Source: Treponema sp. | Lineage (GTDB): Bacteria > Spirochaetota > Spirochaetia > Treponematales > Treponemataceae | Reading direction: 5' to 3' | Assembly (NCBI GenBank): GCA_022010055.1 | Contig: CP091737.1 | Span: forward strand, 1,550,001-1,614,000 | Length of the DNA: 64,000 nt | Shown here: piece by piece, positions 10,024-20,505 of the stretch | How positions within the stretch are numbered: the first letter of the stretch is position 1 | How the letters are laid out: each line of letters opens with the position of its first letter | Translations under genes and position numbers: made by a program | The notes under the pieces: model-generated | What the model was told of the DNA's origin: nothing | Databases searched by the model: none | What the model saw: only the letters and a program-made list of their open reading frames with translations

Positions 10024-10608
10024 TTAAAAAAACAGGATTCCAAAAAGCGCGCCTGCGCAAACCACAAAAAAAGGATGAAGCTTAAATTTAACCCTGAGCC
10101 ACAAAAACACAAAGTACAGAGAAAGGTTCATCCAGTTAAAAAGCTCCTTCCACCCTGCCGTTGAAAGCAGAACCTTATAATCAGCCGGCACAGATACAAG
10201 AATGTTCAGGCACATCTTTACCGCAATCACAAAAATCATTCCGGTCGCCGCAGGCCTTAAAAAAGTAAAAACGCGCTGAACGCAGCTGTTTTCCCGGAAT
10301 TTAATTATAATGCGGGCAATAATCAGTATTGTGATTAGCGAAGGAAGCACCTGCCCAAGGGAAGTAATAATCGCGCCGGGAACACCATAGAATTTATATC
10401 CCAGAAAAGTCGCCATATTTACGCCGACCGGCCCTGGTGTACTTTCTGAAATCGCAATCATATTATAAAACTGCTCAACAGAAATAAGTCCTCTGTCAAC
10501 AATTGTCTGCTGCATGAGCGTTATTGCGACAAGTCCGCCGCCAATAGTAAAAAGCCCGATATAAAAAAATATGCAAAACAGCCACAAAAGGCTCACGTCG
10601 CTAGTCAT
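10024..10608 (-). CDS. Chromate transporter family protein, half-size (second of pair)
   Basis: 194 aa, one CHR domain. Visible: FFYIGLFTIGGGLVAITLMQQ, the STPGPVGVNMATFLGYK motif and several hydrophobic segments. Short CHR proteins work as pairs encoded by adjacent genes with opposite membrane orientation. Its start overlaps the partner gene by 8 bases. Substrate may be chromate or another anion. Confidence 0.85.
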   Translation of the reverse strand: MTSDVSLLWLFCIFFYIGLFTIGGGLVAITLMQQTIVDRGLISVEQFYNMIAISESTPGPVGVNMATFLGYKFYGVPGAIITSLGQVLPSLITILIIARIIIKFRENSCVQRVFTFLRPAATGMIFVIAVKMCLNILVSVPADYKVLLSTAGWKELFNWMNLSLYFVFLWLRVKFKLHPFFVVCAGALFGILFF

Positions 10609-11182
10609 CTGAATCCGCCTTGTCTTTTAATGATTTCTTTCCGAATTTCTTTTCCGCAAAATACACAATCACAGCAAACAGCGCCGCTCCAAGAATGATG
10701 AAATAGGATTTTACGTTAAAAAAGAAAATCAGGAGGAACGAAAGCAGCATCAGCAGAACACTGACAGCGCCCTTTGAAGTTTTTTTTGCAAAGTTTATAG
10801 TAGCGTCGGTAATAAGCGCGCAAACGGCGACATTTATTCCTTTCAACGCTTTCTGCACGTTCGGAAAATGTTCTATTGAATCAATAAGATTCGCCAAAAG
10901 AGTGATAAGAACAACGCAAGGAGTAATAACCCCGAGCGTCGCGACAATTCCGCCAGGAATTCCCGCCTTCTTGTAGCCGACAAAAGTGGCTACGTTCACA
11001 GCAATAATTCCCGGCGTTGACTGGCCGATTGCGTAATAGTCAAGGATTTCGTTTTCAGAAACCCAATGTTTTTTATCTATAAGCTCATTCTGCATCATCG
11101 GGAGCATCGCGATTCCCCCGCCAAAGGTAAGGGAACCGATTTTCGCAAAAGTAAAATAAAGATCCAGATAAATGTTTTTCAT
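10601..11182 (-). CDS. Chromate transporter family protein, half-size (first of pair)
   Basis: 193 aa, one CHR domain with YFTFAKIGSLTFGGGIAMLPMMQ, QSTPGIIAVNVATFVGYK and a C-terminal lysine-rich tail. Overlaps the next CHR gene and lies 10 bases after the MalG-type permease stop, so it may be read through from the sugar operon. Confidence 0.85.
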   Translation of the reverse strand: MKNIYLDLYFTFAKIGSLTFGGGIAMLPMMQNELIDKKHWVSENEILDYYAIGQSTPGIIAVNVATFVGYKKAGIPGGIVATLGVITPCVVLITLLANLIDSIEHFPNVQKALKGINVAVCALITDATINFAKKTSKGAVSVLLMLLSFLLIFFFNVKSYFIILGAALFAVIVYFAEKKFGKKSLKDKADSDD

Positions 11183-11192
11183 AAAGAAAACA

Positions 11193-12029
11193 TTATCCTT
11201 TTACCGCTCCCGCCGCAATACCCTTGATGATATATTTCTGCAATCCAAGATAGAAAGCAATAATCGGAATTGAAGAAATTGTAAGAGATGCGCACATAGG
11301 ACCGTATTCCTTCATAAACTGACCGTTAAAACGCATCTGCGCAAGCTGAATTGTTCCCTGCTTTGCAACAATCAGCGGCAAAAGGAAATCGTTCCAAATC
11401 CACAATGCATCAATAACCGCAATCGTAGCAATAATTGTTTTTATAAGAGGAAGCACAATCCTAAAGAAGATATAAAATCTTCCGGCGCCATCCATAGCGG
11501 CAGATTCCTCAAGCTCAAGCGGAACAGATTTTATAAATCCGTGGAACATAAAAATCGCCGTAGGACATCCTAATCCCCAATACATAGGAATCAGCCCCGG
11601 AACGCTCATAAGATGAAGGTCAGCCGCAAGAACTCCAAGAGGAACCATAATAATCTGAAAAGGAATTACAAGCGAGAATGCAAAAAATCCGTAAAGCATC
11701 CACGAAATTCTTGTTTTAGAACGCGCAAGTCCATAAGCGCACATTGCCGATGTAATTATAATTCCGCCTGTTCCAAGAACAGTAACCATAACGGTGTTCA
11801 AAAAGACTGTAGGAAATTTCATCTGCGTCCAGGCCTGAACGTAATTTCCAAAGAAAACCTTAACCGGAACTCCAGTCGGATTGATGATAATATCAGCATT
11901 CGGGCGGAAAGAATTTATAACCACGAATACAAGCGGATAAATAAAAAATAAGGCAAAAATAACCATGCAGATAGTAAGCACAATTTCTTTGGCAGTCTGT
12001 TCCTTTATATTCCATTTTAAAAAAGTCAT
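11193..12029 (-). CDS. Sugar ABC transporter permease, MalG family
   Basis: 278 aa inner-membrane permease of a carbohydrate importer (CUT1 type). Six hydrophobic spans; the EAA loop that contacts the ATPase reads ELEESAAMDGAGRFYIFFRIVLPL in shape (first 20 residues ELEESAAMDGAGRFYIFFRI). Its ATG overlaps the MalF-type stop by one base. No ATPase gene is in this operon; the MsmK-type ATPase at 47749-48870 is the likely partner. Confidence 0.92.
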   Translation of the reverse strand: MTFLKWNIKEQTAKEIVLTICMVIFALFFIYPLVFVVINSFRPNADIIINPTGVPVKVFFGNYVQAWTQMKFPTVFLNTVMVTVLGTGGIIITSAMCAYGLARSKTRISWMLYGFFAFSLVIPFQIIMVPLGVLAADLHLMSVPGLIPMYWGLGCPTAIFMFHGFIKSVPLELEESAAMDGAGRFYIFFRIVLPLIKTIIATIAVIDALWIWNDFLLPLIVAKQGTIQLAQMRFNGQFMKEYGPMCASLTISSIPIIAFYLGLQKYIIKGIAAGAVKG

Positions 12030-13557
12030 TATGCCTCAACCTCCTTGCGTTTCATCACATAAAGCTGAATTCCAGTAACAATCACAATCACAACAAACAG
12101 AACCATTGCCTTCGCAGTCGCAAGCCCCGCCTGTTTCAAAGAGAAAGCATCAAAGTAAATATCCAGAACAAACGGAACAGTTCCTGTCGCATAACCGGTA
12201 GGCCCAATCATTGCATAAATAAGGTCAAAACTCTTAAGGGCGTTCGCAATGGTAAGGAAAAAAGAAATTGTAAGAGATGGAATCATCAGCGGCAATGTAA
12301 TATACCTGAACCGCTGCCATCCACTCGCTCCATCAATTTTCGCGGCCTCAATAACTTCCGTAGGAATATTCTGAAGCCCCGCAAGGTATACAATCATGTA
12401 ATAACCGCAACCCTGCCATACAGCAACAATAACCAGAAGCCACGGAGTCTTGTTTGAATCCGAAATCCATTTCAATTCCAGTAATCGCCGGCAAAAGCTG
12501 GACAAAAAGCATGGACCAGATAAGCGCGACAATAATCATTGAAAGAACATTCGGCAGGAAGAAAATCGTCCTTAAGATTTTCTGGCCGCGGATTCCTGTG
12601 TCAAGCGCAAGCGCAAGTCCAAAGGCAAGAACGTTTATACCTATAACAGAAAAAACCGCAAAGAACATGGTAAAGCCAATAACACCCATATTGCGCTGGG
12701 TAACAATCCAGTTTTTTGCAAGAACTTTCTTTATTTTTGAAACCTTAAGAATCTCATTGGAAAGCTCAATTACTTCCGTTTTATCTTTGTCAGAAAGACC
12801 GTTCTCGTTCGCAAAGTCAATCGCGACTCTGTGAATGTCATAGGCATTCTGCTTCAGACCGAAAGTCTTCAGGTTTCTAATCAGGGAATCCACCTCAGAC
12901 TCAGAAATCGAAGCTCCGATTCCAGGCAAATCCCACAAAAATCCAGTAAGGACAAATTCGTCGTAGCTTGGCTCAAGTTTATACGCATTTGTCTTCTCAT
13001 CAAATTTATATGCTTCCGTCAGAACCCCATAGTCAGAAGAATCTTTTGCGATTCCTTTTAAAATTTCATTCTGAAAATCTTTTTTCTGAATAAGCCGCGG
13101 AAGTTCGGAACTTTCAGTAAATTTTCCAATACGATTTATATGTGGATAAAAATCCTTATCAATTTTGCCTGTAAAGATTTTTTTATAATTTTTCCAATCC
13201 TACAAATTTGTTACGTTCAGGCGCATAGCCTGTTTTTCCCACGATTCGCTCAAGCTTTCTGCGCGTGCTTCCCCCGACACTTTTTCTTTTGTAAGAATTA
13301 TCAGTTGAATCATATTCATAAATTGACTGAATATAATTTCTTTCTTTTTGATTTATTTTTCCGCTGTATAAAATTTTAGATTCAAATTCATTTTTTTCGA
13401 GAATGATAGGCGTTTTTGGCGTAAGACCATCCCAGTTCGTCAATGAAATTCCAATACCCTGGAAGAAAGGCGTTATAAAGAAAATCAAATAAAGAACAAG
13501 ACAAGGAATAATGAAAGCCGTAAAATAAAATGCTTTCCTTGATTTTGCTTCAACCAT
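12029..13557 (-). CDS. Sugar ABC transporter permease, MalF family, with large extra loop (two frame breaks)
   Basis: About 509 aa after repair. It starts MVEAKSRKAFYFTAFIIPCL with the first span, then SLTNWDGLTPKTP. Roughly 180-230 hydrophilic residues follow before the second span (RNMGVIGFTMFFAVFSVIGI), with the usual FVGLENYKKIF motif inside. The EAA loop is EVIEAAKIDGASGWQRFRYI. Frame breaks: an extra A near 13183 (GLE-NYKK) and an indel near 12472 (EMD-SDSNKTPW). The large loop recalls the P2 loop of E. coli MalF, which contacts the binding protein; most MalF homologues outside proteobacteria lack it. Confidence 0.85.
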
Positions 13558-13617
13558 AAAAACTGGTTCCCCTCAATTTTTTAATTTTGCGGTAATCCTT
13601 ATAAAACCGCACAGAAT

Positions 13618-13652
13618 AAAAAAGTCCGCGACCGCAGCCACGGACTTTTCCC
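13618..13652 (-). terminator. Hairpin with T-run between binding protein and permease genes
   Basis: On the minus strand, AAGTCCG..CGGACTT followed by six T, after the binding-protein stop. Such partial terminators keep binding protein in excess over permeases. Confidence 0.7.
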
Positions 13653-13662
13653 TTAGTCAAAG

Positions 13663-14933
13663 TTATTTATTAACTGAAGAAGCCCACTGAGCATCAATTT
13701 CTTTGATAACGTCACCAGCAGAACGCTTGTGCATCATGTACTGCTGAGCACCGTTTTTGCAAGAATCTTCAAATACATCTGTAGGGTACTGGCTGAACGC
13801 CCATGGAGAAGAGCCCTTAGCTTCTACAGAAGCCATAAGGTCAACGTAAGGACCGCCGAATGCAGAAACATCAACACCCTTGAACGGTGGAATAAACTTA
13901 TATTCATCCATCCAGAGCTTTTCGCCTTCGTCCGAAGTAAGCCAGTTAAGGAATTTAACGGCAACCGCCTGTTCTTCCGCAGATGACTGTGAAGAAACTC
14001 CAAAGGTAGAGTCTACATCAGCATAGAATGTATTCATCTTCGCATCGTTGTATACAGGGAAAGGAATAAATCCTGCGTTCAAGTTAGGATTAAGTTTAAG
14101 AGCATCTACATAAGCCCAGAGTCCCTGGACCATCATTGCAGACTCGCCTTTGCAAACGACTGCTGCTGTTCGCCGCCGCCCATTTCAGCCGCATTTGAGT
14201 TCATATTGTCGCGGTAAAAATCAAGAATGCTGAACAACTTTGCAGTATCAACATCGCCGTAAGACGCTTTTCCTGCGTTCATGTCAGAAATGAATTTTTC
14301 AACATCGATTTTCTTGTCTTTCAGAAGCAATGTATGAACCATTGTAATAAAATGGCCCACTGACCAGTTTTCCTTAAGAAGTCCGGCAAACGGAACAATA
14401 TTGTTTTCTTTTAAAGTGCGGCAGGCGCTTTCAAGCTCGCGGTAAGTTTCCGGAGCTTTAATTCCGAATTTAGCAAAAATATCTTTATTATAGATAATTC
14501 CGATTCCTGCATAATCCATCGGAACAGCATACTGTTTTCCGTTCCATGAAACCGCCGGAAGCGAGCTTGGAAGAACTCTTCCCATAGCCTCTTCCTTTGA
14601 AAGATCAAGAAGGAATCCCTTTGAGGCATATTCCTTAACTCTTGAATATGACTGCATCTGAAGAATATCCGGCAAATCGCCCTGCGCCGCGCGTGCAGAC
14701 ATCGCAGAGTCAGCATCATTAGGAATGATGAGCATATCGATTGTAACGCCTGGATTCTGCTTCTCAAATGCCTTTACAATCCTTTTCAAGCCTTCCTGGT
14801 TTTCCTGCTTGTAATAATACATTTCAAGCTTTACCGTACCAGCCGAAGAAGAATCTGCCTTCTTCTTTGAACAACCTGTGAACATTCCTGCAGCCATTGC
14901 AATCGCCGCAAGAGAAAATATTACCTTTTTCAT
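13663..14933 (-). CDS. Sugar ABC transporter substrate-binding lipoprotein (one frame break)
   Basis: About 423 aa, family-1 extracellular binding protein. Lipoprotein signal MKKVIFSLAAIAMAAGMFTGC with lipobox FTGC, then LEMYYYKQENQEGLKRIVKA. The start at 14933 is set by a GGAGG site 6 bases upstream. One A is missing near 14148; repaired, the protein reads QQSFAK-GESAMMVQGLWAY. It ends SSVNK. It stands first in the operon with the MalF/MalG permeases and follows malQ, so maltodextrins are the probable ligand. Confidence 0.88.
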
Positions 14934-14968
14934 TAAATCCTCCGTAAAAGATAACTTTGTACTCATTA

Positions 14969-14997
14969 ATTCTAAGTCCACAATACCGATTTGTCAA
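14969..14997 (-). promoter_or_regulatory. Strong sigma70-type promoter of sugar importer
   Basis: TTGACA (14997-14992), 17-bp spacer and TAGAAT (14974-14969) on the minus strand, about 36 bp before the binding-protein ATG. Confidence 0.75.
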
Positions 14998-15027
14998 AAA
15001 AAATATAAAAATCTTAAAAAAAACTAA

Positions 15028-15074
15028 AAAAAAAATGGATTCCAGAACAGTTTATTCCGTCCTGAAATCCATTG
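15028..15074 (-). terminator. Intrinsic terminator of malQ
   Basis: On the minus strand, AATGGATTTCAGGA pairs with TTCTGGAATCCATT around a short loop and runs into nine T, just after the malQ stop. Confidence 0.85.
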
Positions 15075-15094
15075 TGCCTTACGTTTTATCACCG

Positions 15095-16683
15095 TTATCT
15101 TTTTATGTTTCTTCCGTACAAATCAGAAATAAACGCAAGGAATTCCGCATCCTCAGCCTTAAGGCCGTCCGGAGCAATTCTCCAGCCCCAGTTTGTTCCG
15201 CCCAGAGTGTTCGGAGTATTCATGCGGGCCTCCACTCCAAGACCAAGAATATCCTGCATTGGAACAACCGCATAATCAGCAGCAGAAGCAATGGCAAGAC
15301 GTATAATGGCGCGGCAAAGCTCTCCGTTATCAGAAAGATTTCTTGCCTCCGCTTCTGACATCTTGCGTCCGAAAGCATATTCCGCGGCAATCTTCACCGC
15401 CGCGTTGGAAGCGCTGTCCAGCCAGCCCTGCATTGTATCGTTGTCATGGGTTCCTGTATACACAACAGAATTCTGAGGATACATGTGCGGCAGGAACGCG
15501 TTTACCATTCCCTGGCTTCCGGCTTCGTTCGGGTCAAACGCAAACTGCAGAACCTTCATTCCTGGGAAACCGGCATCGTCGCGGAGCTTCCGCACGCCGT
15601 CTGTAATAACTCCCAAATCTTCCGCAATAATCGGCAGAGTTCCAAGAGCCTTTTTAATCGCTTCAAAAAGCTCGATATTCGGTCCCGGAATCCATTTTCC
15701 GTTCACAGCGGTAGGGTCGCCATAAGGAATCGACCAGTAAGCCTCGAATCCGCGGAAATGGTCAATACGGACAACGTCCACAAGCTCTGTCATTCTCTTG
15801 GTGCGCTTTACCCACCAGGAATAGTTGTCTTTTTTCATTGCGTCCCAGTCGTACAGAGGATTTCCCCAAAGCTGGCCAGTCTTTGAAAAATAATCCGGCG
15901 GAACACCGGCTACTTTCAAAGGAATTCCGTTTTTATCAAGCTGGAAAAATTTCTGGTTCGCCCATACGTCGGCAGAATCCGCGGCGACAAAAATCGGAAT
16001 ATCGCCAATCAGCGAAATTCCTTTTCCGTTCGCATATTTTTTTACCGCAAACCACTGCTCAGCGAAAAAGAACTGGATTGTCTTAATCTGCTCAATATTT
16101 TCAGTATTTTCAGAATTCCATTTAGAAACCGCGGAAGGATCGCACGAAGCCAGATCCTTAGGCCAGTAAGCGTTCCACATCTGGGCAATTCCACTTACGC
16201 CCTCTTTTTCAGCCTTCGCATCATAAAACTGCTTGATGCTGGTAAAATTCGCGTAGTTGTCAAGCCATTCCGCATTGTCATTCTTAAAAGCCTCGTAGGC
16301 GACGCGGTCTTCTTTTGAACAGTTCTTCTGAAAGTAAGACGCGCATTTTGCAAGAACCGGCATTTCCACCAGACAACAGAACCGAAATCAACCGGTCCCT
16401 CATTTTTTATGTAGTCCGCAGGAACAATATCATTCTTGTCCGCCCAGCCTTTTTCAACAAGACGTTCAAGATCTATTAAAAGAGGATTTCCCGCGTGTGT
16501 TGAAAAGGACGCATAAGGAGAATCTCCGTATCCTGTAGGACCAATAGGAAGAATCTGCCACAATGTCTGATGTGCAGACTCAAGCCAATCAACAAATTTA
16601 TAGGCAGCTTTTCCAAGCGTACCAATACCAGGCGTTCCCGCAAATGATGTCGGGTGCATCAATATACCACTGCTTCTTTTCAT
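15095..16683 (-). CDS. malQ: 4-alpha-glucanotransferase (one frame break)
   Basis: Amylomaltase (GH77), about 529 aa, which disproportionates maltodextrins in the cytoplasm. N-terminal SSGILMHPTSFAGTPGIGTL and LPIGPTGYGDSPYASFSTHA are typical. Catalytic regions: VVRIDHFRGFEAYW (nucleophile Asp), IAEDLGVITDGV (acid/base Glu) and YTGTHDNDTMQGW. One A is missing near 16371; repaired, GSVVWWK-MPVLAKC. It precedes the sugar ABC operon on the same strand. Confidence 0.94.
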
Positions 16684-16734
16684 AATCTAAAATATTAAAC
16701 CAGGTATGCGAAAATGTAAAATGAATTTTTTATA

Positions 16735-16882
16735 ATGGCGGAAAAACTCACGTTCGCGCCTTTGCCGCTCACTACCCGGCAAAAGCCCTTCGGTCTTTTG
16801 CCGACTCCATTTTCTAATTCTTAGAAAGGGCGGACAACCGCCCTGCGTCCGCACTTCGTTGCGTCCTACCCACCGTATGGGC
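16735..16882. repeat. GC-rich palindromic intergenic repeat after pgeF
   Basis: On the minus strand, a GGGCGG/CCGCCC snap-back is followed by hairpin GGCAAAAG..CTTTTGCC, then GGTAGTGAG and GCGAACGT. The same order of hairpin, GTAGTGAG and GAACGT occurs twice near 26.3 kb. No gene seen. Confidence 0.6.
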
Positions 16883-17722
16883 TCAAACGCCGCCCATAAC
16901 GCCCGCTGAATCCTCTCGCTTAACAAAAGCCGCCTGAACTGTAAATTCAGTTCCCGAAGCTGTCTCCCTGCGGTTTGACCCGAATTCCGGATTGTGGCAG
17001 GTGCAGTCCTTTGAAACAACAATATTTTCATCCCGGATTTCAGCCCTTGCAAGAACCGCAAGATTCGCCTTTTCCAGAGAAAGCCTGAAAAGCGGTCCTG
17101 AACCATTGTTCCAGCTTACAGGAACTCCTTCGCACGGAACTTCTCCGTCCCTGAGAAGAGAAACACAGTCTTCCGTAAAATTCCTGGAAAAATAATCAGC
17201 GCGCTCCCTGTTCACTATATAGCAGCAGCTCCTTATGTGCGCGCCTATGGCAACGGATATATTTTCCCTTCTTGCGCCGTATTTTTCCACAGCAAGGGAA
17301 ACAGCCTCCGCCGCAATTCCAGTTCCCTTCCAGCCGGAATGAACAATTCCAAAAAATCCAGTTTCATTATCTGAAAAATACAGCGGCATGCAGTCGGCAA
17401 CTGTAACGACCGGCATAAGATTTCTGTTCCGGGTAATAAGACCGTCGCCAATCTTCTGAAACGTGTCGCATTTTTCTTCTATTAAATAAACAGTTTTTGT
17501 ATGGTCAAGCTGAACCGGAACTACAGAGCACGGCCCGGCGATTTCAGAAAGGAGTTTTTCCCGCGCAGGATTTTCCTCGTTCCAGCGGAAACGCATTGAA
17601 CCGGCAGAACGCACCGTCATTCCCCAGACCGCAGGCTCTTCCGCCGGCTTTCCGTTCCTTACAAAACAAGAAGATATAAATTTTTTACCAGAAAGCAAGG
17701 GTGCAAATTCCAAGAACGTCAT
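16883..17722 (-). CDS. pgeF: Peptidoglycan editing factor / purine nucleoside phosphorylase, YfiH (PgeF) family
   Basis: 279 aa laccase-domain protein. The zinc-binding pattern is intact: TVADCMPLYF, GIVHSGWKGTG (HSGW), GAHIRSCCYIV and DCTCHNPEF. Some family members act on purine nucleosides and others (E. coli YfiH) remove wrong residues from peptidoglycan precursors. Its ATG overlaps the stop of the upstream gene (ATGA), indicating an operon with the 17719-19435 gene. Confidence 0.88.
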   Translation of the reverse strand: MTFLEFAPLLSGKKFISSCFVRNGKPAEEPAVWGMTVRSAGSMRFRWNEENPAREKLLSEIAGPCSVVPVQLDHTKTVYLIEEKCDTFQKIGDGLITRNRNLMPVVTVADCMPLYFSDNETGFFGIVHSGWKGTGIAAEAVSLAVEKYGARRENISVAIGAHIRSCCYIVNRERADYFSRNFTEDCVSLLRDGEVPCEGVPVSWNNGSGPLFRLSLEKANLAVLARAEIRDENIVVSKDCTCHNPEFGSNRRETASGTEFTVQAAFVKREDSAGVMGGV

Positions 17723-19435
17723 TTTTTCTCTACTTTCGGCAGGTCGAGCGGTTCGATTTCCGCAAGAATTTTGTGGCTTTCCAGAAGAACTTCCCTTTCC
17801 GCCTGAAGGTTGTCGCGGTAAGCACGGTTTTCCCTTCCCTTTATTGTCATAAGGTTCTGTATTGACTCGTATTTCTTGTCGGTTTTTTCATCATCCAGAA
17901 TTCCTGAAAGAACCTTTTCAATAGTCCGGCAGCAGTCGCAGAATGAACTTTCCCAGCCGCGGACAGAAGTTTCAGCGTTCAAAATTATAGAATTCACCAT
18001 GTTCTGGCCTTTCAGCGTCCTTACATGGTCTGCAATCAGCTTGGCAAACGCTTCCCACAGAACCCTTCTCGTTAAGAGATTCACCAAAAAGCTGAACCTG
18101 ATGATTTATTTCCGCAAATTTATTCATCGCCTCTGAAAATTCCGCGCGGTTGTCGTTGTTCAGAAAAACACCTTCCAGAACAAGGACGTTTAATACGCCC
18201 ATGACCTCCTCGTATTTTACGGTCGCAAACCAGTAAAGAAAACCGCCGGTCATTTCGCAACGGAACGGAACTCCACCCCAAAGATTTGCCCAAGGACGGT
18301 ACGGAAGCTCAGGAAAACTAAGTATTCCAAAGTTTTCCATCAGAACATCCGCAAGCTGGCTCTTTTTTCTGTCCCTCAGCCATGACTCCCAGCGTTCGTC
18401 AAAAACAATCTTCCATTCTTCCTTGAATTTTACAAACCAGTCCTCCGCGCCGCCAAAAGTTTCAATCTGCCAGTCGTAATCAGAAAAAATAACTTTTCCA
18501 AGCGCAAAAAACGGAACTGTGGAAATGAACATCTGCACCATCGAAATACCAGCCGCAGATTTTGAAAGAAATTCGCGCATTGATTTTTCCGTATCCTGAT
18601 CAAGTTCCACGGTCGCTCCGCCTTTTCGCTGAGGGAACAAAAACAACGCTTCCAGCGCCTCGTTCGGAATGGAACGCGCATCGGACAGGACACTTGCAAG
18701 AGCATTAAAATCGGTCTGCGCATTTGTAAAAGGACAGGTATAAGTTTCTGAGACAATCGCCGTAAACTGCGCCAGAAAATGCATATACGGAAGCTCAGAA
18801 AAACGCTTAAGCCAGTTCAGGGATTTTACCGCGTCATACATAACCGCACGGCTTTTCTGCGGAATATCTTTTAAGATACCTTCCATTTTTTTTAGCAGTG
18901 AAGAACGGACTTCTTTTGTTCCTTCCTTTTCAAAAGGAACAGAATACGGATCCGCCTCCGCGTTTATGGATGAAGCTATTTCCGGAGCGATAAAAGTGCT
19001 CATAAAAACATAAAATTTTCCGGGATTCTCGTTAAAAATATTAAAATACGGCTTAAAAAAATCAGCGGCATTTTTCAGCTCTTTTAGTTTTTCATAAAAA
19101 AGCGAAAGAATCAGACCGTTCTGCATATCTACAATTCCGGGATGGTTCTTGTTTATCTTTCTTGCAAGCGTCCTGATCAAGTCGTTGTTGTAAATCTCAA
19201 GCCTATGCTTTTTTGAAACAAGGGAGCGAATCCACAGAAAAAGCTTGTACAGAAAAGATTCTGAATTCAGCTTTATATCCAGAGTAAAACCGTCTGTTTC
19301 CTCGCGCGCCGGCTGCACAAGCGGAAAAGAGTGCTCCCTGTTCTGATTTATTTTTGCAAGCAAATATTTTCGTTCATCAGAGCTGATTCCTGCGACAAGC
19401 TCATCGAATGAACCTCTATGCTGATTCTCGTTCAT
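17719..19435 (-). CDS. Spirochaete-type protein of unknown function (one frame break)
   Basis: About 572 aa, no catalytic motif recognised. Mostly helical, with charged and aromatic segments (SYL-type FLYKLFLWIRSLVSKKHRLE near residue 60) and no signal peptide. It resembles large uncharacterised proteins I recall from Treponema (possibly the DUF5312 family, uncertain). A frame break lies near 18065: QVQLFGESLNEK joins VLWEAFAKLIADHVRTLKGQ. It ends in PKVEKK. Start 19435 (MNENQHRGSF) is chosen because upstream residues look like leader DNA. Couples to pgeF by an ATGA overlap. Confidence 0.6.
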
Positions 19436-19636
19436 AAAAATTCCTAACTTAAAAAAATTATAAATTAATACCGATGTTAATTCAATTTTTTTCAAAAAAA
19501 ATTCAGTGCAAAAATTTATAAACAGAACGATGGTGACTCCGGGCGGGAAAAAATGAGAACGGACTGCTACTGAAAATAAAAGAGGGGATAAAATGTATGG
19601 AGCTTTAGCGCTGCGGGCATTTAATCGCAGCAGAAA

Positions 19637-19711
19637 TTATTCATCCGAAATCGTTTTGCAAACCATAGCGGCAAGAAGTTCCATGCTGTATTCATATTTA
19701 CTCTGCGCCAT
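19637..19711 (-). CDS. Possible 24-aa small protein
   Basis: MAQSKYEYSMELLAAMVCKTISDE preceded by a perfect GGAGG site 6 bases before the ATG, much better than random. It looks like the N-terminus of small antitoxin-like proteins that begin M.QSKFEY..ELL, so it may be a remnant or a gene cut by an indel. Nothing in the downstream frames clearly continues it. Confidence 0.35.
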   Translation of the reverse strand: MAQSKYEYSMELLAAMVCKTISDE

Positions 19712-19850
19712 TTTAATCCTCCAGCCGTTCAATTTTTGAATCAGTAAAACGCAGGTTCTTTCCGGGCTAGGTTTTGTCCAAAAAATTGCTGTTTGCGCAT
19801 TGTTTTCTATAATTTTTGACCAGAAATTTACAAAAAAATATTCAGAAAAA

Positions 19851-19878
19851 TTGTAATTCATAAATAAAATGTTATAAT
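19851..19878 (+). promoter_or_regulatory. Sigma70-type promoter of the HD-GYP operon
   Basis: TTGTAA (19851-19856), 16-bp spacer, TATAAT (19873-19878). The predicted start point is within a few bases of the first start codons (19888-19901), so the mRNA may be nearly leaderless. Confidence 0.55.
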
Positions 19879-19897
19879 ATTAGAAATATGAAAAAAA

Positions 19898-20470
19898 GTG
19901 ATGTTTTTAAAAGATAAAAGAGAGTATTTGATTGTTCTGTTTACGGTGATTGCGCTTTTTGTTGACCTTCTTGGAAGAGTTTTTGCCGAAAAACTTATGC
20001 TTCCGCTTTGGTGCGACTCTGTCGGAACTTTTCTTATCGCGTATTTTGCAGGTCCTGTCTGTGGCGCCATAGTCGGGTTTACGAACAATATAATTTACGG
20101 CATTTTTGTTGACCATCAGTCGGTTTACTGCGTTACTGGCGCATTTATCGGTTTTTTAGCCGGACATTTTGCAAAAAAGAAGGTTTTTGAAAGCCAGTTT
20201 TTAACTATGACGATTGGAATGGGGCTTGCCGTAATTTCGACGGTTATTTCCGTAATCGTCAGCATAACAATGTATGGCGGTGATATTGGCAATATCTGGG
20301 CATCTCAGGTAATGCGTTTTTTTATGGATGCAGGTTTTCCAAAATATGTTTCCTTTGTGACCGGCCAGTTTTATATTGAATTTTTGGACAAATTGTTTTG
20401 TGTCGAGATAATTTATCTTTTTAATAAAATTCGTAAGGTTTTACAGAAAAAAAACGTGATGAAAACTTAG
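19898..20470 (+). CDS. ECF-transporter S-component-like membrane domain (probable N-terminus of the HD-GYP sensor)
   Basis: 190 aa with five or six hydrophobic spans, including VGTFLIAYFAGPVCGAIVGF and FIGFLAGHFAKKK, reminiscent of S components that bind vitamins or nucleosides. It ends KIRKVLQKKNVMKT. In the A8 run near 20447-20454, one more A would instead read LQKKKRDENLEEKKSFKNTA straight into the next gene, which itself has no good start. So the two are probably one ~1190-aa protein. An alternative start at 19888 (MKKSDVFK) also needs a one-base change. Confidence 0.6.
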   Translation: MMFLKDKREYLIVLFTVIALFVDLLGRVFAEKLMLPLWCDSVGTFLIAYFAGPVCGAIVGFTNNIIYGIFVDHQSVYCVTGAFIGFLAGHFAKKKVFESQFLTMTIGMGLAVISTVISVIVSITMYGGDIGNIWASQVMRFFMDAGFPKYVSFVTGQFYIEFLDKLFCVEIIYLFNKIRKVLQKKNVMKT

Positions 20471-20505
20471 AGGAAAAAAAATCGTTCAAAAATACAGCTC
20501 CGTTT

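Noticed and set aside
16687..17106. 139-codon minus-strand frame overlapping pgeF
   Set aside because: Off-frame shadow of pgeF and its 3' repeat.
19593..19733. Plus-strand 46-codon ORF with an AGGGG site
   Set aside because: It overlaps the minus-strand small ORF, looks like low-quality hydrophobic sequence and ends at random; one of the two at most is real and the other has the better ribosome site.
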